7,910 nt of DNA from an uncultured Clostridium sp. (GTDB lineage Bacteria; Bacillota; Clostridia; UBA1212; UBA1255), in NCBI GenBank assembly GCA_900555605.1, contig USLW01000084.1:1-7910 (forward strand), in the 5' to 3' direction. The notes beneath the pieces are model-generated. The model was not told the DNA's origin and did no database searches. It saw only the letters and a program-made list of their open reading frames with translations. Below are positions 1 to 4,811 of the stretch, one piece after another. Position numbers and translations under genes: made by a program. Positions within the stretch are counted from its first letter, which is position 1. Each line of letters begins with the position of its first letter.

Positions 1-206
1 GGAACGCCGGCGGCAAAGCAGCTGAGCAGCGCAAGGGCTGCGGACAGCTCCGATCGGCACAGAATCGCACAGCACGGTCCCTTTAGCTGCGCGGCAAATG
101 TTTCCGCAAAATCCGCGGCCTCCTGAAAGCGAAACACAGTTCCGTTTTCATACATTTGTTTTTTCGGATGCGCACGCATCTGCTCAAATATGTATTTTCG
201 CAGCAT
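1..206 (-). CDS. AMP-forming acyl/aminoacyl ligase, N-terminal part (runs off the left edge)
   Basis: Only the first 68 codons are in the window. The translation begins MLRKYIFEQMRAHPKKQMYE and continues with a stretch containing NGTVFRFQEAADFAETFA, then CRSELSAALALLSCFAAGV. This is the start seen in the ANL superfamily (acyl-CoA synthetases, NRPS adenylation domains, DltA): an 'xHPxxxAxxxxGxxxTYxEL' region, then the beta-strand and helix ending in '...clkaGa'. The family makes acyl- or aminoacyl-AMP and passes it to a thiol such as a carrier protein. The ATP-binding and substrate-pocket motifs lie beyond the edge, so the substrate cannot be read. The start at 206 follows a GAGGAGGCGGAG sequence at the end of the carrier-protein gene, only 3 nt after its stop. 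The two genes are thus co-translated, and the carrier protein is the obvious acceptor (inference). Confidence 0.75.
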   Translation of the reverse strand, partial: MLRKYIFEQMRAHPKKQMYENGTVFRFQEAADFAETFAAQLKGPCCAILCRSELSAALALLSCFAAGV

Positions 207-209
207 CTG

Positions 210-452
210 CTACTCCGCCTCCTCAAGATATGCTTCTACCAGCCTGATCACATCGCCTGCCGTCCGCAGGTCAAACGGATTCATATCCTCCTCTCGGAAT
301 GCGATCTGAAAGGCATCCTCAAGCAGGATCAGCAGCGTTACCATGCTGAGGCTGTCAAGCCCAAGCTCTTCCATCAGCAGCATTTCTTCTTCAATGGCTT
401 CAACAGGCTCCAGCTCCTGCAGAACACGGATGGTTTGCGCTCTAATGTCCAT
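210..452 (-). CDS. Acyl/peptidyl carrier protein
   Basis: This 80-residue protein starts MDIRAQTIRVLQELEP. The phosphopantetheine attachment motif is LGLDSLSMV, with the modified serine at residue 34. A four-helix carrier-protein pattern follows, including 'LLILLEDAFQIAF' and a final helix 'TAGDVIRLVEAYLEE'. Size and motif fit the PP-binding (PF00550) family; the protein needs activation by a phosphopantetheinyl transferase that is not in this window. The start at 452 is preceded by GGAGGTGCGGT and is preferred over an in-frame start 45 nt upstream, which would lie deep in the kinase gene. It overlaps the kinase stop by 11 nt. Being next to an adenylating enzyme gene, it probably carries that enzyme's product (inference). 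Whether it belongs to a DltC-like, NRPS-like or PKS-like pathway cannot be told here. Confidence 0.9.
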   Translation of the reverse strand: MDIRAQTIRVLQELEPVEAIEEEMLLMEELGLDSLSMVTLLILLEDAFQIAFREEDMNPFDLRTAGDVIRLVEAYLEEAE

Positions 453-1092
453 ACCGCACCTCCAGATACCCGGCGGCAATCCGTTTGATTTTCTCAAGCA
501 GCGTCTCCTCCGCCATCAGGGAAGAAAGCACGATTCCTCCGTTGTCCTCTGCAATCCGCAGATATTCGTCCCGCAGCCGGTACTGCAGCGGAATATCAAT
601 ATACCGCTCCCTCTCCGCAGCGCGGCTCCAGACGCGCTGCACCGCAATTTCCACCGGAACATCGAGAAAAAATGCCAAATCCGGCTTTACGATCCAGCGC
701 GCAATTTCATAAATCCAGCGGTCCCCCGTATACCCGCGGGCCCGCAGATTTGCCGCACAGGAATACAGATACCGATCGCTGACCACGGTTTTTCCGGACC
801 TTAGCTGTGGCAGGATCACCTTGCTGCAGTGCTGAACACGGTCGCTTGCCGCCAGCAGCGAAAGGCTTCTGTAATCAAAGGCATCGTGATCCGGCGAATC
901 CATATAGGTCCGGAAAATCTGCGACTGCCGTACAAAATCCGTAGGCTGCCTTGTTAAAAACAGGCAGTACCCTTTTTCCTCCATCCACTGGGAGAGATGG
1001 CGGATCATCGTGGTCTTTCCGCAGCCGTCCAGACCGCAGAAGGTGATCAGTATGCCCGGTCCGTTATGCTTGCGCATCGCAAGTGCAGGCAT
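442..1092 (-). CDS. Thymidylate-kinase-like P-loop nucleoside/sugar kinase
   Basis: The 216-residue protein has a Walker A loop GLDGCGKTT at about residues 20-28, a TRQP motif at 47-50 (TREP in classical dTMP kinases), an ASDRxxH motif at 82-88, and the base/phosphate-binding SDRY motif at 105-108. A lid-like arginine-rich stretch (WSRAAERERY) lies near 155-165. Length and motif order match the thymidylate kinase family. The operon context argues against it being the housekeeping tmk, and the altered TRQP fits a specialised kinase. The start ATG at 1092 has an excellent GGAGGAGGTG ribosome site 8 nt upstream and overlaps the 3' end of the nucleotidyltransferase gene by 29 nt. Likely role: phosphorylating a pathway intermediate or nucleotide used by the neighbouring nucleotidyltransferase (inference). 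An authentic second dTMP kinase remains possible. Confidence 0.8.
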   Translation of the reverse strand: MPALAMRKHNGPGILITFCGLDGCGKTTMIRHLSQWMEEKGYCLFLTRQPTDFVRQSQIFRTYMDSPDHDAFDYRSLSLLAASDRVQHCSKVILPQLRSGKTVVSDRYLYSCAANLRARGYTGDRWIYEIARWIVKPDLAFFLDVPVEIAVQRVWSRAAERERYIDIPLQYRLRDEYLRIAEDNGGIVLSSLMAEETLLEKIKRIAAGYLEVRYGH

Positions 1093-2176
1093 AATTTCTC
1101 ACCTCCTCCAGCAGCCGAAGCCTGTTCTCTGTGAAAAACCTCTGCTTCGGATCGCTTACGAGATAACGGTATGTTTTTTTCTCGGCAGGCCGGGCTACAA
1201 GCTGCAGGAGATTCTCCCGGCCTGCCGCAAATCCGTGCAGAAACGTCTCCAAGTCTTTCTGCCGTATATCGAACAGCGCTTTCGTCATATACAGCGCATA
1301 GAAGCAAGCATCTGCCGTATCGGTCTCCAGCGCCCGGCTTCCGAGGATTTCAAAGTCCTGCCCGCCGAAGCCATTGAGCAGCGCGTATATATCGCAGAAT
1401 TTATATAGGGTCATGTCCCGTTTCATCTCGATCCAAGGATAGGCGGCAGCTTCTTTGTACAGATGGCTGCACAAGTGGATCAGAAAGTCATACCGGTCAA
1501 GCGTCGTCAGGCGAAGTCCCCGAAGCTCAGTTTCCGCCGCCCGTGAAAGGAATGCGGAAACCGTGTGATCCTCCGCATGCTTATAGTCCAGTGAAAAATT
1601 GATATCTACTTCCAGGTACCGCATAAAAGGCAGATTGACTTCCTTGATGTACGGAACCGTCTCGCCCCGCAGCATTTTTGATGCAATGATTTCCTGCCGT
1701 GCAGCCGGCACCAAAACATCGCTGCGGATATAGCCCCGGCAAAAGCCCGCTTCTGTCAGCAACCTTCCGATCCGGGTTACGCTGCGGCTCTCCGTTAAAA
1801 TATCAATATCATTGGATGTCCGATAGCCCTCCGGATACCACCTGCACAGATACGCGCCCTTGAGCAGCGCATAGGCATCCCGGCCGGAGCGCAGGATATC
1901 GGACAGCATCTCTACGCACGCAAAATAGCTCTCATTTCTCTGACAATTTTGTAGATACGCGTTCTTCAGGGAATTTCGGAATTCCCTGTCTGTTTTGGGC
2001 AGCAAGGCGCAGCCGCGGAGAACGCCGTAGGCCAATGCGGCCATTCGATTGCTGAAAAGTGCGCCCAGCACCCGGAAGGTCGCCGCCCCCAGCGTGATCA
2101 ATTTATTTAATTTTACCTGACTGCTGCTTCGGAATCTGCATAATTCCAAAAACAGCGCTCTTTCATTTTTATTCAT
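1064..2176 (-). CDS. Nucleotidyltransferase family protein (PF14907-like)
   Basis: This 370-residue protein carries the hallmark of the 'uncharacterised nucleotidyltransferase' family: LLKGAYLCRWYPEGYRTSND followed by IDIL, with the KG turn at residues 106-107 and the metal-binding DID at 123-125. The beta-strand and helix that follow ('IGRLLTEAGF') also fit. A further acidic residue is likely in 'YLEVDINFSL'. The second half is helical, ending near the stop at 1064. Members are found in peptide-tailoring (for example lasso peptide) and surface-polymer loci, but their substrates are mostly unknown. The start at 2176 has GGAGG about 7 nt upstream. It lies 22 nt after the HTH regulator and its 3' end overlaps the kinase start by 29 nt. 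A nucleotidyl- or phosphoryl-transfer role is inferred from the fold; the acceptor is not known. Confidence 0.75.
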   Translation of the reverse strand: MNKNERALFLELCRFRSSSQVKLNKLITLGAATFRVLGALFSNRMAALAYGVLRGCALLPKTDREFRNSLKNAYLQNCQRNESYFACVEMLSDILRSGRDAYALLKGAYLCRWYPEGYRTSNDIDILTESRSVTRIGRLLTEAGFCRGYIRSDVLVPAARQEIIASKMLRGETVPYIKEVNLPFMRYLEVDINFSLDYKHAEDHTVSAFLSRAAETELRGLRLTTLDRYDFLIHLCSHLYKEAAAYPWIEMKRDMTLYKFCDIYALLNGFGGQDFEILGSRALETDTADACFYALYMTKALFDIRQKDLETFLHGFAAGRENLLQLVARPAEKKTYRYLVSDPKQRFFTENRLRLLEEVRNYACTCDAQA

Positions 2177-2198
2177 ATATTTCCTCCATTCTCAATTT

Positions 2199-2546
2199 CT
2201 ATACGAAAAGTTTGATTTCTCCGGCGGCTAATTTTTTCAGCAGCCGGATTTCCTCTGCATCCAATATGCATGCCTCTCTTGTTTCCGCCATCCGGAGGAT
2301 CTTGACCAGTACGCCGTTTTGTGCGTAATCCGAATATGCTCTGCTTTTTCTGTAATCTTCCATAATATATATACCGCCGTATTTTCCCGGCTGCGTGTAG
2401 ATCGGCTCACTGAGACTTAATTGTTCGATATCCCGGCGGATGGTTCTTTCAGAGACGCCGAAATGCAGCGCCAGTTCTTGTATGGTAATATGTTTTTTGG
2501 TAAAAAGTGTCTTCATAATCATGCAGCGTCTGTCAGCCGTTCCCAA
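2199..2546 (-). CDS. DeoR/HTH_11-type transcriptional regulator, short form
   Basis: This 115-residue protein has a clear N-terminal winged helix-turn-helix at about residues 16-50: ITIQELALHFGVSERTIRRD, then IEQL. A wing follows with 'PGKYGGIYI'. This is the HTH found in DeoR and WYL-domain regulators, but the ligand-binding or WYL domain is absent; only about 60 mostly helical residues follow. The start is a TTG at 2546, chosen because AAAGGAGGTG lies 9 nt upstream; the ATGs further in (such as 2522) have no ribosome site. It is the first gene of the minus operon and 22 nt ahead of the nucleotidyltransferase gene. It may autoregulate the operon (inference). No operator could be assigned. 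Confidence 0.85.
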   Translation of the reverse strand: MGTADRRCMIMKTLFTKKHITIQELALHFGVSERTIRRDIEQLSLSEPIYTQPGKYGGIYIMEDYRKSRAYSDYAQNGVLVKILRMAETREACILDAEEIRLLKKLAAGEIKLFV

Positions 2547-2553
2547 GCCTGTG

Positions 2554-2563
2554 CACCTCCTTT
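2554..2563 (-). promoter_or_regulatory. Ribosome binding site that fixes the TTG start of the HTH gene
   Basis: On the minus strand the sequence reads AAAGGAGGTG, with 9 nt between GGAGG and the TTG at 2546. This is close to the full anti-Shine-Dalgarno complement and is the reason for choosing the unusual start codon. Confidence 0.75.
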
Positions 2564-2606
2564 CTTTTTCATCAGCGGCAGCATCGCTCCGCCGGCTTGC
2601 CTTAAT

Positions 2607-2664
2607 AAAAAAAAGAACCTGCCGGAAAAGGTCTGCCCCGCAGACCGATCCATTTATCAGGTTC
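2607..2664 (-). terminator. Nested intrinsic terminator / possible attenuator ahead of the HTH operon
   Basis: Read on the minus strand, the outer stem is GAACCTG (2658-2664) pairing with CAGGTTC (2615-2621), followed directly by eight T (2607-2614). Inside it sits a perfect 7-bp hairpin, GGTCTGC-GGG-GCAGACC (2630-2646), itself followed by TTTT. With G-U pairs the outer stem can extend into the T run. It lies 95 nt after the stop of the zinc-ribbon gene and about 60 nt before the HTH start. It could simply end the zinc-ribbon transcript. I see no good promoter between it and the HTH gene, so the operon may depend on read-through (attenuation). Confidence 0.65.
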
Positions 2665-2722
2665 CTCTTGATCCTTCAACAAGTCCAACTCTCTTGCGTT
2701 TCACAACTGCAATAAATGTACC

Positions 2723-2737
2723 GAAGCAATGTGCTTC
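2723..2737. repeat. Short perfect hairpin in the 2665-2758 leader region
   Basis: GAAGCA-ATG-TGCTTC forms a 6-bp stem with a 3-nt loop. It is flanked by ATAAAT on the left and ATTTAC on the right, which could extend the dyad across bulges. It lies between the zinc-ribbon stop and the nested terminator. It could be an operator, a leader RNA hairpin or chance. Apart from this, I see nothing assignable in 2665-2758. Confidence 0.3.
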
Positions 2738-2758
2738 ATATTTACTTTTTGCCGGTTT

Positions 2759-2962
2759 CTACCGCGGCGCCGGGACAGGCCGGGCAGATGCGGGCGCTTC
2801 GCTGCGCTGCGCAGCATATTTCCGAATGCGGACGCCGTATTCGTCGATTTCAATCTGCAGGTGATTCTTGCATTTCGGGCAATCGATGCAAATCTCAGAT
2901 GCGGGAGACGCCTGAATCAGCATCCAGCCGCAGATCGGACAGCTTGCTCTGTACTTGATCAT
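2759..2962 (-). CDS. Small Com-like zinc-ribbon protein
   Basis: This 67-residue protein starts MIKYRASCPICGWMLIQAS. It has CPIC at residues 8-11 and CPKC at 28-31, plus an extra Cys at 25, followed by a short beta-rich segment (LQIEIDEYGVRIR) and a disordered Ala/Pro tail. The knuckle spacing and 'CxxC-x13-IDCPKCK' pattern resemble the Com proteins of Mu-like prophages, which bind RNA and activate translation. That match is from memory, and other zinc ribbons are possible. The start at 2962 is preceded by AAGGAGGTAG about 9 nt upstream. The frame stays open far upstream but without another ribosome site. It is transcribed away from the XRE repressor gene, from a perfect consensus promoter at 3083-3111. 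It is probably the gene the repressor controls (inference). Confidence 0.7.
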   Translation of the reverse strand: MIKYRASCPICGWMLIQASPASEICIDCPKCKNHLQIEIDEYGVRIRKYAAQRSEAPASARPVPAPR

Positions 2963-2988
2963 ATTTTCTGCTACCTCCTTTTCTGTCC

Positions 2989-3016
2989 GGCAGCTTCCAT
3001 GGTAATATCCGCTGCC
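2989..3016 (-). promoter_or_regulatory. Stem-loop in the 5' UTR of the zinc-ribbon gene
   Basis: The arms GGCAGC (2989-2994) and GCTGCC (3011-3016) form a perfect 6-bp stem with a 16-nt loop that contains CCATGG. In the minus transcript it ends about 10 nt before the ribosome site (2971-2980). It could affect translation of the small protein. Function is inferred from position only. Confidence 0.35.
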
Positions 3017-3018
3017 TA

Positions 3019-3047
3019 TTGACAAATGCTGTTCGTTGGTGTATGGT
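3019..3047 (+). promoter_or_regulatory. Rightward promoter for the XRE repressor gene
   Basis: TTGACA (3019-3024), a 17-nt spacer, and TATGGT (3042-3047). The -35 is perfect and the -10 matches 4 of 6. The expected transcript start is near 3054, leaving a leader of about 110 nt before the ATG at 3165. One TGTTCGTT half-site lies in the spacer and another, inverted, at the expected start. This fits autorepression by the XRE protein (inference). Confidence 0.6.
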
Positions 3048-3137
3048 ATCTGCAGCGAACACATTTGCATGTTTTCGTGTTCATTATACGACGAACAATT
3101 TTGCGTGTCAAGTAGTTTTTTACAAATATTGTTCGTT
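3030..3137. repeat. Cluster of five TGTTCGTT-type half-sites (putative XRE operators)
   Basis: The half-sites are TGTTCGTT at 3030, AGCGAACA at 3054 (inverted), TGTTCATT at 3078, GACGAACA at 3090 (inverted) and TGTTCGTT at 3130. Those at 3078 and 3090 make the 20-bp dyad TGTTCATTATACGACGAACA, which covers the -10 box of the leftward promoter. Those at 3054 and 3078 make an outward-facing dyad, GAACAC...GTGTTC, centred on CATG near 3069. The first four start 24, 24 and 12 bp apart. Such clusters are typical of operators for phage- and ICE-type repressors. Binding by the adjacent XRE protein is inferred. Confidence 0.65.
3083..3111 (-). promoter_or_regulatory. Leftward consensus promoter for the zinc-ribbon gene
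   Basis: On the minus strand this is TTGACA (3106-3111), a 17-nt spacer, and TATAAT (3083-3088), a perfect sigma-A consensus. The predicted start is near 3076, giving a leader of about 114 nt. The 20-bp operator-like dyad 3078-3097 overlaps the -10 box and start site, so a repressor bound there should block it. The promoter faces the rightward promoter at 3019-3047, so the two transcripts collide. Confidence 0.85.
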
Positions 3138-3164
3138 TCAGCAAATATAACAGAGGTGTGTAAC

Positions 3165-3569
3165 ATGGCTTTTGCGGATAACTTAAAAAAAGCACGTTTG
3201 GAAAAGGGTCTGTCTCAGCCGGAGCTTGCGGCGCTGTGCGGCGTTTCCGTCAGAACGATTCAATATTATGAAAATAATCAGCGTCATCCCTCCAGGCTGG
3301 ATAAGGTTTCCGTCATTGCAAAAGCCCTCGGCACCACTTCCATGGCTTTGCTGGGGGAGGAAGGAATGTATATTGTAGATGCTGCGGAACGCGGCGGCAC
3401 GAAAGCAAAAAAAGAGGTGCAGGAAATTCTCGATGAAGTTACAAGTCTTTTTGCCGGCGGCGAATTGGGCGACAGCGATAAAGACGAAGTGATGCGCTTA
3501 ATCCAGGAAGCCTATTGGGATGCAAAGAAGATCAATAAAAAGTATGGCGCACATAAAAATAGATCATAA
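3165..3569 (+). CDS. XRE-family transcriptional repressor (ImmR/CI-like)
   Basis: This 134-residue protein starts MAFADNLKKARLEKGLSQ. A Cro/C1-type helix-turn-helix spans about residues 6-60: 'LSQPELAALCGVSVRTIQYY' is the recognition unit, then 'NNQRHPSRLDKVSVIAKAL'. The C-terminal half is charged and helical (AKKEVQEILDEVTSLF ... DKDEVMRLIQEAYWDAKKIN) and may mediate dimerisation or protease recognition. The ATG at 3165 has AGAGGTG about 6 nt upstream; an in-frame start far upstream at 3036 would run through operators and lacks a ribosome site. It is followed by an ImmA-type peptidase gene and preceded by a divergent zinc-ribbon gene and repeated half-sites. It therefore probably represses both facing promoters (inference from the ICEBs1 ImmR/ImmA and phage paradigms). 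Confidence 0.88.
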   Translation: MAFADNLKKARLEKGLSQPELAALCGVSVRTIQYYENNQRHPSRLDKVSVIAKALGTTSMALLGEEGMYIVDAAERGGTKAKKEVQEILDEVTSLFAGGELGDSDKDEVMRLIQEAYWDAKKINKKYGAHKNRS

Positions 3570-3580
3570 AAAGTACGCAG

Positions 3581-3613
3581 ATGCAGCCCGCGGATAGACG
3601 CCGGGAGCTGCAT
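3581..3613 (+). repeat. Stem-loop between the repressor and peptidase genes
   Basis: ATGCAGC (3581-3587) pairs with GCTGCAT (3607-3613), and CCG/CGG can pair inside. No T run follows, so it is not a normal terminator. It overlaps the possible promoter at 3595-3623 and could be an operator, an mRNA-processing hairpin or a partial transcription block. Confidence 0.4.
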
Positions 3614-3623
3614 GCTGTATAAT
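3595..3623 (+). promoter_or_regulatory. Possible internal promoter for the ImmA-like gene
   Basis: TAGACG (3595-3600), a 17-nt spacer, and a perfect TATAAT (3618-3623). The -35 matches only 4 of 6. It would start transcription near 3630, about 35 nt before the peptidase start. It might allow the peptidase to be made when the repressor promoter is off. Confidence 0.4.
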
Positions 3624-3666
3624 GCTCCGGTAAATGATTTGGACAAGCAATACAGGCAGGATGGTG

Positions 3667-4185
3667 ATGGGCATGTACCGCTATATACAGGAAAAATGTC
3701 AGGCATTAGTGAAAAAATATCATACCCGCGACCCGTTTGTGCTGGCGGACGAGCTTGGGGTGATTGTGAAATACAGCAGCCGCCTTCGGGATCTGAAAGG
3801 AATGTATACGGTGGTCAAGCGCAGCCGTTTTATTTTTTTGAACGCCAACATGGACGAAAATATGACAAGGATCGTATTGGCCCATGAGCTCGGCCACGAC
3901 CAGCTCCACCGAAATCTCACGCAGCGGTCTGTTTTTCGGGAATTTGCGCTGTATCACATGACCTCCCGGCCGGAATATGAAGCGAATATTTTTGCTTCCC
4001 ATATTTTATTGAAAGATGAAACACTTTTGAATTATATCCGCATGGGATACGACAACGTGCAGATTGCAGCATTGACCGATACGGATATTAATCTCGTAGC
4101 GCTGAAGTCCTTTGCACTCATGCAGCAGGGCTATGAGCTGCGGGTCCAGGAATATCGCCCGGACTTTCTGAAAGCCCGGGAATAG
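3667..4185 (+). CDS. ImmA/IrrE-family metallo-endopeptidase
   Basis: This protein of about 172 residues has the zinc-peptidase motif LAHELGHDQLH (HExxH at residues 73-77 from this start) and a third ligand in RPEYEANIFASHIL (Glu near 105). That is the gluzincin-like layout of the COG2856/DUF955 family. Family members such as ImmA of ICEBs1 cleave the cognate XRE repressor; IrrE/PprI acts in the DNA-damage response. The preceding XRE gene is thus the likely substrate gene (inference). The start is uncertain: ATGs at 3634, 3661, 3667 and 3673 share the frame. AGGATGGTG sits just before 3667, and GGTG lies 6 nt before 3673, so 3667 or 3673 is most likely. The protein is full length for the family with both zinc-binding elements kept. 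Confidence 0.88.
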   Translation: MGMYRYIQEKCQALVKKYHTRDPFVLADELGVIVKYSSRLRDLKGMYTVVKRSRFIFLNANMDENMTRIVLAHELGHDQLHRNLTQRSVFREFALYHMTSRPEYEANIFASHILLKDETLLNYIRMGYDNVQIAALTDTDINLVALKSFALMQQGYELRVQEYRPDFLKARE

Positions 4186-4227
4186 CCGCAGGCTAAAAAA
4201 TTCAAAAAACCGTCTGCTTTCTGCATA

Positions 4228-4256
4228 TTGAAAAACCCGGAAAAACAGCGTATCAT
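4228..4256 (+). promoter_or_regulatory. Promoter for the PQ-loop/permease operon
   Basis: TTGAAA (4228-4233), a 17-nt spacer, and TATCAT (4251-4256); each box matches 5 of 6 consensus bases. The predicted start near 4263 gives a leader of about 93 nt before the ATG at 4356. The A-rich stretch before it (4194-4215) is not a terminator for the preceding gene, since the runs are A on the coding strand. Confidence 0.6.
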
Positions 4257-4267
4257 TACCGTTCGGG

Positions 4268-4315
4268 CGCCGGCCGTGTGCAAGAGACCGTTGCAGGGAT
4301 CTGTACGGCATGGCG
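4268..4315 (+). promoter_or_regulatory. Structured 5' leader of the PQ-loop gene
   Basis: The leader can fold into nested helices: CGCC (4268-4271) with GGCG (4312-4315), CCGT (4274-4277) with ACGG (4305-4308), and an inner TGCAA (4279-4283) with TTGCA (4291-4295). It lies between the predicted start and the GGAGG site at 4341-4345. I do not recognise it as a known riboswitch, and the stems are short. Confidence 0.3.
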
Positions 4316-4355
4316 GCTTCGGCACTGATATGCGTTATGCGGAGGTTCTACTGTA

Positions 4356-4649
4356 ATGGCGGAAATTTTTGAAGCACTGATGGTCGTCAGCTTCGGTCTT
4401 TCATGGCCGATGTCGATTTGGAAATCCTATACGGCAAAAACAGCCCGTGGAAAAAGTCTGTTTTTTCTTACTATGATTCTGTTCGGATACGCCTGCGGAA
4501 TTGCGGCAAAGCTGATCATCAGCAGCATCACCTATGTACTGGTATTTTACATAATCAATTTTATTATGGTATCCGTGGATGCGGTCCTGTATTTCCGCAA
4601 TAGAGCCCTTGACAGGGCAAAGCAGCAGGCGGCGGAAGAACATGCGTAA
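4356..4649 (+). CDS. Small three-TM membrane protein, PQ-loop/SemiSWEET-like
   Basis: This 97-residue protein has three hydrophobic segments at about residues 5-22, 34-54 and 59-80, followed by a charged cytoplasmic tail (RNRALDRAKQQAAEEHA). The first segment ends in FGLSWPMSIWKSYTAKTARG, which follows the PQ-loop pattern: proline in the helix, then K-x-Y-x-x-K-x-A-x-G-x-S. SemiSWEETs of this size work as homodimeric transporters of sugars or small metabolites. The match here is on pattern, and no substrate can be given. The start ATG at 4356 is preceded by GCGGAGG about 9-10 nt upstream. Its stop overlaps the start of the permease reading frame by 8 nt (ATGCGTAA), so the two are translationally coupled. 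Confidence 0.75.
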   Translation: MAEIFEALMVVSFGLSWPMSIWKSYTAKTARGKSLFFLTMILFGYACGIAAKLIISSITYVLVFYIINFIMVSVDAVLYFRNRALDRAKQQAAEEHA

Positions 4650-4782
4650 CGCGCTTTTCAAACATGCGTTTCCGGCGCCGCAGACGAAGCCGGACAGACA
4701 CATTGGTGCGCAGGCGGCGGGATTTCTGAGAAAGAACACCGTGCTTGTGATTGCAGCGGTACTGGCGGCGATGTTTCCCTAG
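4642..4782 (+). pseudogene. N-terminal piece of a frameshifted SLC13/ArsB-type permease
   Basis: This 46-codon frame starts at an ATG overlapping the previous gene's stop and has GGCGGAAG just upstream. It encodes a charged start (MRNALFKHAFPAPQ...), then FLRKNTVLVIAAVLAAMF, which looks like the first half of TM1 of this permease family, and stops at TAG (4780-4782). Read in the -1 frame across 4773 onward, the sequence continues VSLVKVPKELWRTLPPDAVY into the large permease frame at 4812, as expected of the family. One missing base near 4771-4773 would explain the break: real inactivation or an assembly/sequencing error. Confidence 0.65.
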
Positions 4783-4811
4783 TCAAGGTTCCCAAGGAAC
4801 TTTGGCGTACG

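Noticed and set aside
156..804. Plus-strand reading frames opposite the carrier-protein and kinase genes
   Set aside because: They are antisense to clearly coding minus genes, have no ribosome sites, and encode low-complexity Ser/Arg/Ile-rich sequence.
2607..2702. A 30-codon frame ending FPAGSFFY at 2607 as a RiPP/lasso precursor
   Set aside because: No ribosome site, only TTG starts, and no acidic residue where a lasso ring would need one; it probably reflects the terminator sequence.
2607..2760. A known riboswitch or T-box ahead of the HTH operon
   Set aside because: No T-box, SAM, TPP, purine, THF or c-di-GMP core motif that I recognise; only the terminator and a small hairpin are supported.
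3036..3164. Longer XRE protein starting at 3036
   Set aside because: It would be translated through the operator region and begin before the predicted transcript start; the ATG at 3165 has its own ribosome site and gives the normal family start.
2963..3166. N-terminal extension of the zinc-ribbon protein (frame open up to 3166, opposite the XRE start)
   Set aside because: The upstream part crosses the leftward promoter and operators, has no ribosome site and no domain; the start at 2962 has a strong AAGGAGGTAG.
3634..3666. Longer ImmA-like protein starting at 3634 or 3661
   Set aside because: No ribosome site fits these starts, and the extra residues do not look like the family.
4186..4227. 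Terminator after the ImmA-like gene
   Set aside because: There is a 4-bp AGCC/GGCT stem, but it is followed by A runs, not T runs, on the coding strand; no minus-strand gene ends there.
4774..4780. TTTCCCT as a programmed -1 frameshift heptamer in the permease gene
   Set aside because: The heptamer is in the wrong phase relative to the upstream frame (codons are TTT CCC TAG), so a tandem slip would need mismatched pairing.
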